A stretch of 64,000 nt of DNA from the NCBI GenBank assembly GCA_963817855.1, contig CAWFQA010000001.1, positions 434,001-498,000 of the forward strand, written 5' to 3'. The stretch is from JAKAAZ01 sp963817855. GTDB taxonomy: Bacteria > Acidobacteriota > Terriglobia > Terriglobales > Acidobacteriaceae. Under the pieces are notes generated by a model. That model made no database searches, was not told the origin of the DNA, and saw only the letters and a list, made by a program, of their open reading frames with translations. Both the position numbers and the translations under genes were made by a program. Below, in pieces: positions 8,206 to 17,506 of the stretch. Position 1 is the stretch's first letter; each line of letters begins with the position of its first letter.

Positions 8206-9273
8206 TTATGTTGTTTGGTAAATGACGCCGGGCTGCATCACGTGTCCCCAGCTGAGGGTTTCCGCATCGGGGAGATCGAAATTCGTGCCCGGAATAAGCC
8301 CAGCCTGGATGAGCGTCCCCAGCTGAAAATACACCGCGTCCATGTCCGACGGAAGTCCGGGGTAGTGGCCAAATCCTCCGTCCGCATTTTGGCAACGAAG
8401 AGCCCAGCGGGCCGCTTTTGCCATGGCAGCCCGGCACGACGGTGAGTTGCCTCCGAGCTGGCGCAGAATAAATACCGCGTCAAAGCAGGAATGGACGTCC
8501 CAATCGGGCGCTTTCAATTGCCAACCTCCATCGGGCCGCTGGTCGTGCAGAACGCGTTGCACAATCGCATCGCCCTTCGGAGTGGGCTGGCCAATCAAGC
8601 GATAAAAATGGACCAGGTGGAATGTCGCCGCGACGTGATCCTCGAGATATCCATCTGCAGCTTGATGCTCTTGCAGGTGACGTTCGAGCGCCGTTCGATA
8701 TGCGGGCGGAAACGGCACGCCCAGAGTTGCGTAGAACAGCGGGAAAAAGCTGACCGTATACCACGGCAGTTTTGCGAAGGCGTTGTTCTCGAAAAATCGA
8801 TCCAACACGTGGACGGGATTCACTCGCGGCTTCTCTCCCAGCGCGCGTAGTCCTACTACGCCCTGAACCGTGTTGTAGAGGATAGCGAGATCGGCCTTTG
8901 GATCCAGATTTCCAGCGAGATTTACAAACATGCCGTCCGGTTGCTGATGGCGCTGGATGAAATCCACCGATTGTTTCTGGTCAGCAAGGGCGCGCCCTTC
9001 GGGTTTCGCCAGCGTCGCCGCGTAGGTGACAGCCGCAAGGTCGCTTTCCGCGGTGTCGGATGATCCCTTGTAATTTCTGTCGGGCGACGGCGAATACCCG
9101 CCGTCCTTGCGTGCGCATTGATCGATGAAACGAAAGGTTGAGTCTTTGATTTTTCGGCCATCAATATCGGCAGCTATCGAAGGCTCGGCAGCGAACGCTG
9201 TTTCCCGGAGGGAAACACCCGCAGAAACCATCAACGACCACTCCAATAGTTCACGCCTGGAAATAAGCTTCAT
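8206..9273 (-). CDS. Tat-exported prenyltransferase/squalene-cyclase-repeat protein
   Basis: I start at the ATG at 9271-9273 because it opens a twin-arginine signal (ISRRELLEWSLMVSAGVS) rather than the longer upstream extension. The mature part is built from alpha/alpha-toroid repeats with QW/prenyltransferase-like motifs: KDGGYSPSPDRNYKGSSDT, QQPDGMFVNLAGN, DQRPDGGWQLKAPDWDVHS and CQNADGGFGHYPG. The cyclase DxDD acid motif is not seen, so catalysis is doubtful. Such repeats occur in prenyltransferase beta subunits, cyclases and thioester-fold proteins. tatA lies about 240 bases upstream on the same strand, which fits Tat export. Function unknown. Confidence 0.75.
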   Translation of the reverse strand: MKLISRRELLEWSLMVSAGVSLRETAFAAEPSIAADIDGRKIKDSTFRFIDQCARKDGGYSPSPDRNYKGSSDTAESDLAAVTYAATLAKPEGRALADQKQSVDFIQRHQQPDGMFVNLAGNLDPKADLAILYNTVQGVVGLRALGEKPRVNPVHVLDRFFENNAFAKLPWYTVSFFPLFYATLGVPFPPAYRTALERHLQEHQAADGYLEDHVAATFHLVHFYRLIGQPTPKGDAIVQRVLHDQRPDGGWQLKAPDWDVHSCFDAVFILRQLGGNSPSCRAAMAKAARWALRCQNADGGFGHYPGLPSDMDAVYFQLGTLIQAGLIPGTNFDLPDAETLSWGHVMQPGVIYQTT

Positions 9274-9510
9274 TATTACGCTGCTGACCTCGTTGTGGTC
9301 GTATTCGGCGGCGGGCGGCACGTTATTCCATCGTTCTTGTGCCCTGACTTTTAAATACAAAGCCAGAGACCAGTGGAACAGTGTTACTTCACCTCAAATG
9401 CGAAAAGCCGCAGGGAAGTATGCGGCTCTTGCGCGGAAATCGAATACCGGATTGAGTCCAGGCGATTCCAACAGATGTTTTCCCGATGTTCAAGCTGTCG
9501 GTTCGAGGAT

Positions 9511-9711
9511 CTACTTGACTTCGGTCGTCGTCTTCGTGGTATTCGGCTTATCGGCTTCGTCGGAGTTGCCGATGCCTTTGATGCCTTCCTTAAATCCTTT
9601 GATACCCTCGCCCAGGCCTTTCCCCAGGCCGGGAAGTTTGCTCGGTCCAAAGATCAGAAGCGCTACCACCAGAATCACGACCAGATGCCAGGGCTGTAAT
9701 AGGTCACCCAT
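9511..9711 (-). CDS. tatA: Sec-independent translocase protein TatA/TatE
   Basis: A 66-residue protein with a single N-terminal membrane helix (LVVILVVALLIFG), the invariant FGPSKLPGLGKGLGEGI hinge and amphipathic helix, and a short charged tail. TatA oligomerises to form the pathway for folded substrates that carry twin-arginine signals. At 66 residues it is at the short end of the family. No tatB or tatC is in the window, so the receptor complex is encoded elsewhere. A Tat substrate candidate lies just downstream on the same strand, and ActB (50181-53444) is another. Confidence 0.93.
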   Translation of the reverse strand: MGDLLQPWHLVVILVVALLIFGPSKLPGLGKGLGEGIKGFKEGIKGIGNSDEADKPNTTKTTTEVK

Positions 9712-9870
9712 ACGTTGTTCTCCCGCAGGCTTGTCCGCCGCCTGCCTAATCTACTCAATGGTATTGTCGCACAATCGCGCACCGCTTGTAGCTTAAGTAC
9801 CGAACCCGCGTTGCGCCCATGAAAGTCATGATCGCAAGTGTCGGCGGTCGCCGCTACGACCTGAAGCGGG

Positions 9871-10320
9871 CTATTGTGTATCGGCCGCGTCGCGCGATCC
9901 GTTCAAGGGATGAACGGTGGAAAGATGGTCTCGGATTCGTCGATAAAAGTCCCAGATGTTCTCGCGGTCGCCCATCGTCAGCCTGCGATAGATCTTCATC
10001 AGAGGGTAGAGCTGCGATCCAGAGATCAGCAGCGTTGGCACGGCAGCCACGCCACCCGGATATTGGATCAGGTCCCACCCGCCATTCCAGTAGCGACGCA
10101 CCACCTCACCCAGGTAGCCGCCCCATAACTTCACTTGTTCTTCGACCTGGTCATTTTCCAACAGATTCACGTTGGCGCTGACGCTGGCCAGAATTGTCTC
10201 CAGCGACTCGAGGCTTTCCTCGGAATAATCGAGTTCAAACCCAAATCGGTCATGCGCGATCTTCACGGCGCGATCGGCGCAGCTTTGCATCATTTCGCCA
10301 ATGGATTTGAATTCAGCCAT
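9871..10320 (-). CDS. Conserved hypothetical protein
   Basis: A 149-residue soluble, acidic N-terminal and mixed alpha/beta protein without signal peptide or membrane helix. Visible features are FGFELDYSEESLESLE (26-41), a WGGYLGEVVRRYWNGGWD stretch (66-83), and a Pro/Leu-rich YPGGVAAVPTLL segment. The WGGYLGEVxRR pattern is reminiscent of small bacterial DUFs with a mixed alpha/beta fold, but I do not recognise the family with certainty. It stands alone on the minus strand between tatA and a REP-like repeat. Confidence 0.65.
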   Translation of the reverse strand: MAEFKSIGEMMQSCADRAVKIAHDRFGFELDYSEESLESLETILASVSANVNLLENDQVEEQVKLWGGYLGEVVRRYWNGGWDLIQYPGGVAAVPTLLISGSQLYPLMKIYRRLTMGDRENIWDFYRRIRDHLSTVHPLNGSRDAADTQ

Positions 10321-10352
10321 AGTTCAAGGGTAGCAGCCTGGAGACCACGGTG

Positions 10353-10466
10353 GTCATTCTGAGCGCAGCGAAGAATCCAGCAGGGTCATGGTGGCGCGAA
10401 CGTGCGAATATTCCTCTGGATTTTTCACTTCGATCCTGGCGACCTCTCTTCAGAATGACTCCCGAC
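10353..10466. repeat. REP-like palindromic repeat
   Basis: GTCATTCTGAGCGCAGCG then AAGAATCC (10353-10378) matches the half-units in the elements at 5528-5692 and 29751-29910. A degenerate inverted partner (GGATTTTTCACTTCGATC to CAGAATGAC, about 10419-10466) follows. It sits between two genes on the minus strand. Confidence 0.5.
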
Positions 10467-10498
10467 GCCACGTCCGATCACAGCCCGCCGAAACCGGG

Positions 10499-12955
10499 CT
10501 AGTTTCCGCTGTTTACAGGAAGTACCGGCAACGAAACCAGGTCCACCGTCGAGGGATCGTCCCGCAGCTTCAGGTACAAGGTAGTCCCATTCGGCCGCGG
10601 AACCTTCATGGTGTTTCCAGCAAATCCCATGGGCACGCTGGTCGCATGGGCGAATTGCGGAGACGACGCAATCGAGTCGATCAGGAAGAGGTTGTCGCCG
10701 GTGATCGTACACATTTCCGCGGGATTGGACGGGCAATCTACATGTTTCAATTGCGGCAAACGCACCAGGTTTGCCAACGGTTGCCAATCGCCCTGGACTC
10801 CTGCCGCCGTCACAGGACGGAACCGCAGCGGCCCGAATGCCGACGCACCGAAGGCTTTGGCAGGATCCAAGGTGGCGAACACAGTCTGGGCATCCTGCAA
10901 CGTGAGCGAACTGTTGGCGAGCGTGAGCGAAGTGACAAAACCGCCGTCGGCGGCGCCCACTTCAATCGTCTGGTCCCGAGGAAATTGCTGGGGCGCGACG
11001 GACTGCAAAAAGAAGTTGAGATGCCCATATTGCGGCAAATCATTTTCGTTGCCCAGGTGGATGAAGGCGGAGCTGCCGCCAGGGGTGATCGCGATGCTCT
11101 TGCTGAGCAACTGCACCTGCGGACGTGCGGGCGCAATCGTCACCGGAACATCCAACACGCGCTCATCCTTCAAATGAACGTGGGCTGTCATCGTTGCGCC
11201 TTCGACAAAAACCTTCGAAGCGGCAAGATTTGTCGAGGTCTTCAACTGCAGCGTGTCCTCTGTTCCGGTGTGTTTCATTGAGCCGGAATGAAACACAGTT
11301 CCTGCAATCTCAACAGCGGTCACTTCCTTCAAGTGAGTCCCGGTCACTACCGCCTGATCATCTCCGGCATGCAGAATCAATTCATTCACCACGGCGGATG
11401 GCGAATAGACGTGGACCGGGACCTTTTCAGGTTTGGCCTGGCCATATTCGGCAACGGCCAGGGTGTAAACCCCCTGCGACTGTTTGGCAACGGGCAGATT
11501 TACTTCCAGCAGCCTGGGCGGGGTGCGGGTAATTTTGGCCTTTTCTATCTTTCCCTGCGGGGTGGCAACCGTAACTCCCTGAACGCAAACTACACTGTCC
11601 GCTTGTAAATGCAGCGATATTTTGTCGGCTGCGGTGATGGCATTGGTTTCACCGGCCGCGAACGCCCATTGCTGCGGACGAGAGTTGGTGAAGGCGAAGT
11701 CGGGACCGTTCCACGGATCGAAGCCCCACTCGCCACGCAGGTGACCGGTCACGGTACCGGAGACTCCTGAAGTCTGCAGCGCGCGGGCATCCACTACAAA
11801 GCCCCCACGCTCCGCATCGGGGTTCGCCGGCAGATCCACGGAATGGCCTGCGGAATCTTGCACGTGCAGCGTCACATTGTGCGTGTAATGGGTGGAAAAT
11901 ACCAGGGGCGCTCCCTCGACGGAGAGCACCAGCTTAGGGCGCTCCAGACAAAGCAGCTCCTCCGGATGGACGGCACGCAGCATGGGAAAATGCACCGACG
12001 CCACCGGGGGCAAACTCGCAACCATCACCGATTTGGGATTGCTGAAGGAAGGAGGGCTGCTCAGTTTCAAGCCGATCGCGCCGTCCTCATTGACCGACAG
12101 CGCCGGGATATAGGCATATTGCGCCGTATGCAGGCTGCCCATAATGCGCACCATGTCCACGACAGCACCGACGTATGGGCTGTACGCGCCGCCACCCATA
12201 GCCGTGGAGGCGCTGATTTGATTGATCATGTCCCCCGCCGCGCCGGAGGTCAATGCCGTGACCATGGATTGACTCTGGGCGTCGTTCAGCACCAGATTGT
12301 CAGGGTTCTGGATCAGGCAGGCTTCCTGTTGGTCAGGAGGCAGTTCGAAGCATCCGGCATTGATCTTAAGGTAGAGAGTCTGCGCCAGCAATTTGGCGCG
12401 TGGTTCCAGCCGAGTCGGATCGGTGCTGGCTATCTTCTTCACCGCATCCACGTAGGCATCCAGTCGCGATCGGGTCAGGTCGGCGGCGTACAAGTCCTGT
12501 GCGGCCCGCACAAAGACTCCGGGACGCGATCGCACCGCAGTTCGGACAGTGTTGAATCCGCCGCTGGTTTCCGGGGCCCAGAAAATCAATGCTTCCAGAG
12601 CGCCTTCTGGAACTTCAATATTGATCCCCTCTCGTCGCACCTGCGGCTTCCAAGTTTCCACCTTGGTAAACCAATTCTCCGGCGGGGGATTCAAAGAGCC
12701 CCGCAGGAAAACTGGAATCAGCAGATAATGGATCGATTCATTGGCAGGAAGATCGGGGTGAAGCCACATTTCGTCGCCGGGCTGCAGGTTTGGCACCTGG
12801 GAAATGGGCAGACTTCTGCCGGCGCGGGTGACTGTTATCTCCAGCCGCGGTCCAGGCAGATCAAAAGGGGCTGTGGCAGCGGAAGCAAACGACGAAACTA
12901 AGCCAAGCATCGTAACCGCAGGAAGACCTGCGCGTAACCAGGAGCGCCAATTCAT
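10499..12955 (-). CDS. Large secreted protein of unknown function
   Basis: An 818-residue protein with a Sec signal peptide (LPAVTMLGLVSSFASA-AT). The body is rich in beta-strand-type sequence; a segment near 535-615 (VVNELILHAGDDQAVVTG, then LKEVTAVEIAGTVF) looks like an IPT/TIG-type immunoglobulin-like repeat. Four cysteines are spaced in the middle (CFELPPDQQEAC near 203-214) and two near the end (CPSNPAEMC), which suggests disulfides outside the cytoplasm. No catalytic motif is recognised. It is a single-gene unit by orientation, divergent from the methyltransferase at 13091. Likely an extracytoplasmic or surface protein; role not inferred. Confidence 0.75.
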   Translation of the reverse strand: MNWRSWLRAGLPAVTMLGLVSSFASAATAPFDLPGPRLEITVTRAGRSLPISQVPNLQPGDEMWLHPDLPANESIHYLLIPVFLRGSLNPPPENWFTKVETWKPQVRREGINIEVPEGALEALIFWAPETSGGFNTVRTAVRSRPGVFVRAAQDLYAADLTRSRLDAYVDAVKKIASTDPTRLEPRAKLLAQTLYLKINAGCFELPPDQQEACLIQNPDNLVLNDAQSQSMVTALTSGAAGDMINQISASTAMGGGAYSPYVGAVVDMVRIMGSLHTAQYAYIPALSVNEDGAIGLKLSSPPSFSNPKSVMVASLPPVASVHFPMLRAVHPEELLCLERPKLVLSVEGAPLVFSTHYTHNVTLHVQDSAGHSVDLPANPDAERGGFVVDARALQTSGVSGTVTGHLRGEWGFDPWNGPDFAFTNSRPQQWAFAAGETNAITAADKISLHLQADSVVCVQGVTVATPQGKIEKAKITRTPPRLLEVNLPVAKQSQGVYTLAVAEYGQAKPEKVPVHVYSPSAVVNELILHAGDDQAVVTGTHLKEVTAVEIAGTVFHSGSMKHTGTEDTLQLKTSTNLAASKVFVEGATMTAHVHLKDERVLDVPVTIAPARPQVQLLSKSIAITPGGSSAFIHLGNENDLPQYGHLNFFLQSVAPQQFPRDQTIEVGAADGGFVTSLTLANSSLTLQDAQTVFATLDPAKAFGASAFGPLRFRPVTAAGVQGDWQPLANLVRLPQLKHVDCPSNPAEMCTITGDNLFLIDSIASSPQFAHATSVPMGFAGNTMKVPRPNGTTLYLKLRDDPSTVDLVSLPVLPVNSGN

Positions 12956-13090
12956 ATCCCCTATTCTATGGAATCAGAATGAATCCATCATCCCGTGTAC
13001 CGAGTTCGATACCAAAAAACTCGACCAGAAATGGGTGAAGTCTGCGATGATTGCGAAGACGTTCAGGATCAGCACGGAGTGTTTTCGGAA

Positions 13091-13795
13091 ATGGAACGGG
13101 TACAAAAGGAAGAACTTCTCGACAGTGATACTTGGTCCGGAGCTGAGGTCGCCTCTGCTTTGGGGGCTATCCGGCGGGTGAATCGACTGTACGGTGGCCA
13201 CCGTATGCACAAGCGGCTATTCCGGCGCGTATGCTCGCAGTTCAACGGTAAGAAATTGCAGGTGCTGGAAGTGGCGTCCGGCTACGCCGATGTGTTGCAG
13301 GCCGCATCGCTGATGCTGAAAAAGCAGAATGTCTCTCTGGAAATTTCATTGCTGGATCGCTGCGCCCAACACCTGCCGCAGAGCCGCAACTGGCATAAGG
13401 ATTTGCACCCTCCAACACTGATGACAGGCGACGCGCTGGATCTGGAGTTGCCGGACAACAGCGTCGACGTCGTTTCGTGCTGCCTGTTTCTCCACCACTT
13501 AAGTGTCGACGAGGCACGCACCTTTCTGCGCGAAGCCCTGCGTGTCTCCCGTGTCGCCGTATTGATTAACGACGTGGAGAGAAAGCGCGTGAACTATTTC
13601 CTATCACAGCTGCAAAGGTTCATGGATCCCAGCTGGCTCTCCCGACACGACGGGCCAGCCTCTGTGCGGCAAGCCTATACCTATGGGGAAATGCAGGACC
13701 TGCTGAAGGAAACGCGCTGCAACTACGAGCTGGAGCGGGGATTCCTCTATCGCCTGGGTGCGATTGCATGGAAGCAGGAATTGCAGTCGGCCTAG
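13091..13795 (+). CDS. Class I SAM-dependent methyltransferase
   Basis: About 234 residues from the ATG at 13091 (CGGAG some 11 bases upstream). The start MERVQKEELLDSD matches the opening of a small-molecule methyltransferase group, which argues against the longer frame from 12995. SAM-binding motifs: LQVLEVASGYADV (motif I), LLDRCAQHLPQSR with the acidic end of strand two, TGDALDLELPDNSVDVVSC (motifs II-III), then FLHHLSVDEA. Substrate not predictable; related proteins often methylate polyketide or lipid hydroxyls. It is a lone forward gene ending at a strong hairpin. Confidence 0.8.
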   Translation: MERVQKEELLDSDTWSGAEVASALGAIRRVNRLYGGHRMHKRLFRRVCSQFNGKKLQVLEVASGYADVLQAASLMLKKQNVSLEISLLDRCAQHLPQSRNWHKDLHPPTLMTGDALDLELPDNSVDVVSCCLFLHHLSVDEARTFLREALRVSRVAVLINDVERKRVNYFLSQLQRFMDPSWLSRHDGPASVRQAYTYGEMQDLLKETRCNYELERGFLYRLGAIAWKQELQSA

Positions 13796-13830
13796 CTCGA
13801 TTATACGGACGGTCGAATTCCTCGCAAACA

Positions 13831-13862
13831 AGAAAGCGAGCCAATGTTTCGGCTCGCTTTCT
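13831..13862. terminator. Bidirectional terminator hairpin
   Basis: AGAAAGCGAGCC (13831-13842) pairs perfectly with GGCTCGCTTTCT (13851-13862) around an eight-base loop. It lies between the convergent methyltransferase and BON genes and has T-rich 3' arms on both strands. Confidence 0.75.
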
Positions 13863-13894
13863 GCGGTTCTGGGGAAGGGATGGAGAAAAAATTC

Positions 13895-14461
13895 TTAGCC
13901 GGCGGAGGAATGTTTGCCTGACTTCACTTTGATCTCATTCACCACCTGCTGCACGTTGGGCACATGCTTGGCCAGCCGTTCGGCTTCGCGCTTCTGGGCT
14001 TCTGTCTTAACGCTGCCGGTCAACACCACCGCACCGTTCTTCGCCTTGACTGAAATATCCTGATCGCCCAGGTTGTGGTGCTTTTTCAAGTCCGCCTTGA
14101 AAGTATCTTCAATGGCATCGTCGGTATCGGAATTTGCAGCCTTGGTCGCGTCGGCGTTCTGCGGAGGCACCACGGCAATCTCATCCGCAATGGTGTATTG
14201 CGGTGCTGCCTGCTTAGCCACCGATTCCGCCTGAGTCTTCTGGTCGTCCGAAGGAACTGTTCCCGTCAGCGTGATCACACCTTTCGTCTGATCCTGCGAT
14301 ACGTGGATGGCGCCCAGATTATTCTGCGTCAGCGAATTGTTCACGGCATCTTTCGAGTCCGGATACTTTGGGTTGCTATTGCAACCCGCGATGACGAGTC
14401 CGGCTGCCAGACTCGCAATCGCAAACATCTTCTTCGTCGTGCCTTTGTTATCTTGCTTCAT
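13895..14461 (-). CDS. BON-domain lipoprotein
   Basis: A 188-residue protein with a lipoprotein signal (FAIASLAAGLVIAGC, lipobox Cys near 26) and two BON domains: one at about 35-98 with GVITLTGTVPSDDQKTQAES, the other at about 110-180 with NGAVVLTGSVKTEAQKREAE and a closing VNEIKV. BON (bacterial OsmY and nodulation) domains bind phospholipid or the envelope surface, and tandem BON proteins such as OsmY and DolP protect envelope integrity. Expected to sit in the periplasm attached to a membrane. It is transcribed alone towards the terminator at 13831-13862. Confidence 0.88.
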   Translation of the reverse strand: MKQDNKGTTKKMFAIASLAAGLVIAGCNSNPKYPDSKDAVNNSLTQNNLGAIHVSQDQTKGVITLTGTVPSDDQKTQAESVAKQAAPQYTIADEIAVVPPQNADATKAANSDTDDAIEDTFKADLKKHHNLGDQDISVKAKNGAVVLTGSVKTEAQKREAERLAKHVPNVQQVVNEIKVKSGKHSSAG

Positions 14462-14851
14462 TGTCGTACTCCTCTATTTTCTAACTGCTTTATTGGGGAT
14501 TGGGTCTTCCCAGGTCTGCTTGCATCACTGCGGGAGAGCTGCTTCTGCGAACCGGTGGTGTTGCTCCGGCAGGCCCCGAGGGATCCTGAGAGTAGTTCGA
14601 CCCAACCACTTCTGGGCCATTCCATTAGGTGTGGAATCTGGCATTCCCGTTGCTCGAGGTCGGGAATTTCGTTGAGATGATTGGCACGTTTGAAAATGTC
14701 GAGCTTTCGTAACGGCGCGCATGATGGTTCAAATGGAAGCGACGCGGAATGGTTGCCCGCGGCCTGACAAAGGCTGAATGATTTTGCCGCGCTGAACGCG
14801 GGCTTGGGCAGCTCACGCGTGATTTCTGCGTGTGCGGGCATTTGTTCTTCG
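14462..14851. other. Gene-free stretch
   Basis: About 390 bases between the BON gene start and the GNAT stop. Short frames on both strands lack recognisable content and none has convincing ribosome binding. It must hold the BON promoter, but I see no clear -35/-10 pair. Confidence 0.4.
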
Positions 14852-15427
14852 CTATCGATTGGGCAGCGGTGCGGCGGCTAGTTCCAGTTGTCGCGCATAG
14901 CGAATTTCGTCGACCTCAATGCCCCAGACGATGGCTTTGCGGCGTACGCCATCCGCAGCCCAGCCGTCGTTCTGATAGAACCTCTCGGCACGCAGGTTTC
15001 CGGTCAGCACCCACAGAACAGCTTTGCGAAATCCGTGCTCGAACATTTGCGCGCGAGCGGCCGAGACCAGCGCCACGCCAAGTCCTTTGCCCCACTGTTG
15101 CGGATCGACATAGAGCGCACATAGCTCTCCGTAGCCAGGCATGTCCGAGTCGATCACCGGCATGGTGGTGGCGAAGCCCATGATGTTGGCGAATCTATGG
15201 ATCGTAGGATTTATTCCGCCTTCGACCGCAACGATGGTTTGCGACTTCAAGGGATCGCGGCTGGCAAAATCGTACTTGGCGGCTCGATCTTCAGGGCGAA
15301 GCTGGTCCAGGTAATCGTCAGGAAGAATGTTGCGATAGGCCGCCTGCCACGAGCGCACATGCACACCGGCCACAGCTATGGCATCGGCGGGTTGCGCCGG
15401 ACGAATCAGCATGTCCGAGTATGGCAT
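14852..15427 (-). CDS. GNAT-family N-acetyltransferase
   Basis: About 192 residues from the ATG at 15425-15427; the frame is open further upstream but that part overlaps the radical-SAM gene and is low-complexity. GNAT landmarks: MLIRPAQPADAIAVAGVHVRSWQAAYR (motif C region), the beta strand ELCALYVDPQQWGKGLG with the acetyl-CoA pyrophosphate loop (Q/R-x-x-G-x-G/A as QWGKGLG), and LWVLTGNLRAERFYQNDGW. It acetylates an unknown amine. It follows the B12/radical-SAM gene on the same strand by 26 bases and is probably co-transcribed. Confidence 0.85.
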   Translation of the reverse strand: MPYSDMLIRPAQPADAIAVAGVHVRSWQAAYRNILPDDYLDQLRPEDRAAKYDFASRDPLKSQTIVAVEGGINPTIHRFANIMGFATTMPVIDSDMPGYGELCALYVDPQQWGKGLGVALVSAARAQMFEHGFRKAVLWVLTGNLRAERFYQNDGWAADGVRRKAIVWGIEVDEIRYARQLELAAAPLPNR

Positions 15428-15453
15428 AACGCCGCCGCGCAGCCGCCGCTGGA

Positions 15454-16941
15454 TCAGACGTATTCGCGTTCCTGGCGGCGGATTTGTTTGTATCGGGCGA
15501 AGGCCTGCCGATCGTCTTCCAGTCCCAGCACCGTGCGCAGCCTGGACCCGCGATAGGTGTTCGCCGCCATCCCCAGCATGTTGCGAGCAACGAACCATGG
15601 ATCGTGCCGAAATACGGTGGGCAGGTGTCGAGTCTTCATTCCTCGTTCCGCCTTCCAGCGCAGGTACTCGATCTCGTCCGCCGATAGGAATTCATTCTTC
15701 ACGACGGAAGTGGTGCCATCATACTCTTCAAATCGCTCGTGCTCGATCAGGCCGCGTTTGCGAAAATCATCGGTCATCGGGGTGCGAGGATAAGGCGTCG
15801 GATGCTGAATATAGGGCCAGTCGACGTATTTGCGCGCGAATGCCAGGTTGGTCTCGATCGATTCGACGGTATCGCCCGGACTGCCGACAATCAGCCCTCC
15901 CACAACATAAATCCCATTGCGATGCAGATATTCGATCGCCTGCAGCGTCGCATTGCCGGTATTATGCCCGTTCGTGCGGGCCGTATTTTTCGCGCTCGCC
16001 TGCAGCAGCTTCAAATCGTTTTCCAGAATGTTTTCGATGCCCAGAAACACATAGCGGAATCCGGCGCGCTTCATCAGCGGGGCCAGTTTCTCTCCATGGT
16101 TGGCGATGGCCGACGTCATGCCCTGCAAAAAATAGTCGATCGTATTCAGTCCGGCGTCGACGATGGCATTGCACAGCGCCTCAAAACGGTGCACATTCAG
16201 GGTGATGTTGTCATCGACGATGAAGAGTGTGCGCGCGCCGTGTTTCTTTGCATCGCGAATGTCCGCAATCACGCGGTCGAAAGAATAAGTATGAAAATTG
16301 CGGCCACGCATTTCAATGATGGAGCAGAAGCTGCAGTCAAAAGTACATCCGCGGGATGTCTCAATCACATCCACCTGTCGCCCCAGCATTGTGTACCCCT
16401 GCAGTACGCGAGCGCTTCTCTTGGGCAGGCGGATCTCCTCGCTTTCCAGGCTGAGGGGGGCCCGCGACGGATTGTGGACCCACTTGCCTCCGTGGCGATG
16501 CGACAGGCCGGCGATAAAGTGCATGTCGCCGTTTTTTTCCAGCGCCCGTGTCAGCTGGCGGAAGGCGATTTCTCCTTCGCCGCGCACGATAAAGTCGATC
16601 GGCATGGAAAGGTAGGCCTCGGACGCGAGGCTGGGATCATAGCCGCCGACGACAATCTTTGCGTTGGGTTTCAGCTGGCGAATCAAATGGATGATGCGTT
16701 CCGCCGTGCGACGCTGAAACGTCATGGTGGAGAGCCCAACCAGCTGCGGATCATGTTCCTCGAGCAGACGTGTGACCGTCTTGCGCACGCTTCGCTGGCA
16801 AAGGATCAGGTCAGCGACGGCCACGTTGTGGTGCTCATCCACGTTGCCGGCAAGTGACGTCAACGCTCCGTTGGGCATCCGGATCACGATTGAGGGCATG
16901 TGCTCAAACGAGTCCGGCATAGACAACAGCAAAATGTTCAT
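15454..16941 (-). CDS. B12-binding-domain radical SAM enzyme
   Basis: A 495-residue protein with an N-terminal cobalamin-binding Rossmann region (about 1-150: LLSMPDSFEHMPS, IVVGGYDPSLASEAYLS) and a radical SAM domain (about 195-400) with the cluster motif SRGCTFDCSFCSIIEMRG (Cys-x3-Cys-x2-Cys) and a YVVGGLIVGSPGDT strand. The C-terminal part is helical. Family members include methylases of unactivated carbons and enzymes of cofactor or lipid biosynthesis. The sequence does not allow assignment to HpnP or HpnR. Upstream on the minus strand there is a 565-base gap; downstream the GNAT follows at once. Confidence 0.87.
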   Translation of the reverse strand: MNILLLSMPDSFEHMPSIVIRMPNGALTSLAGNVDEHHNVAVADLILCQRSVRKTVTRLLEEHDPQLVGLSTMTFQRRTAERIIHLIRQLKPNAKIVVGGYDPSLASEAYLSMPIDFIVRGEGEIAFRQLTRALEKNGDMHFIAGLSHRHGGKWVHNPSRAPLSLESEEIRLPKRSARVLQGYTMLGRQVDVIETSRGCTFDCSFCSIIEMRGRNFHTYSFDRVIADIRDAKKHGARTLFIVDDNITLNVHRFEALCNAIVDAGLNTIDYFLQGMTSAIANHGEKLAPLMKRAGFRYVFLGIENILENDLKLLQASAKNTARTNGHNTGNATLQAIEYLHRNGIYVVGGLIVGSPGDTVESIETNLAFARKYVDWPYIQHPTPYPRTPMTDDFRKRGLIEHERFEEYDGTTSVVKNEFLSADEIEYLRWKAERGMKTRHLPTVFRHDPWFVARNMLGMAANTYRGSRLRTVLGLEDDRQAFARYKQIRRQEREYV

Positions 16942-17506
16942 GGAGTCTCACCTTCCACAAACTGCTTGGCTGGCATTCTAACCTGAAACCTGTGGAATTG
17001 GCGCATTTCGTGATGCTGGCCGCGGGGCCAGGGGCAATCTATCTCGGGGGCCACCAGGATAGCGAGTCGCGAAGAGGCGCTAGCCCGTGTCTACTCAACT
17101 TTAGGAGTAGCGCGTCTTCTTGAGATCGGCGACATGCGAAAAGATGTTGACGCTCGACCTGCTTCGACCGCCTGGTCCGTGTCTTTTTCGTTGACTCAGG
17201 TCAGGCGGTGACCCAGGAGCGACCGGAAACCAGCACGTCAGCAATATGGCGACTACACGCGCGAGTCGACCATCTCCTGGGTTGGCAACAACGGGATTGC
17301 CGAACGGCTTTGGCGCGAGCATTTGGCCAGAATGTATTAGCGCTGCGACTCCGCTGCCGGGACCCAATTACTGACGTACGGCGCGACGTTGTTGTCGATC
17401 GCCCTGACCAGCCAGTTTTTCGAGATGGTAGAACGATACTCTTGCTATACCATTGAATTCCCATCGTTCGTCGACGTGTGGGAATTTCAACTATAGGACT
17501 TGCTAT
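16942..17506. other. Intergenic stretch between divergent genes
   Basis: About 565 bases between the radical-SAM start and the kinase start. One forward frame at 17205-17340 reads QQYGDYTRESTISWVGNNG and stops at TAG 17338-17340; it has protein-like composition but no start or known family, so it may be a remnant. No clear promoter pair was found. Confidence 0.3.
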
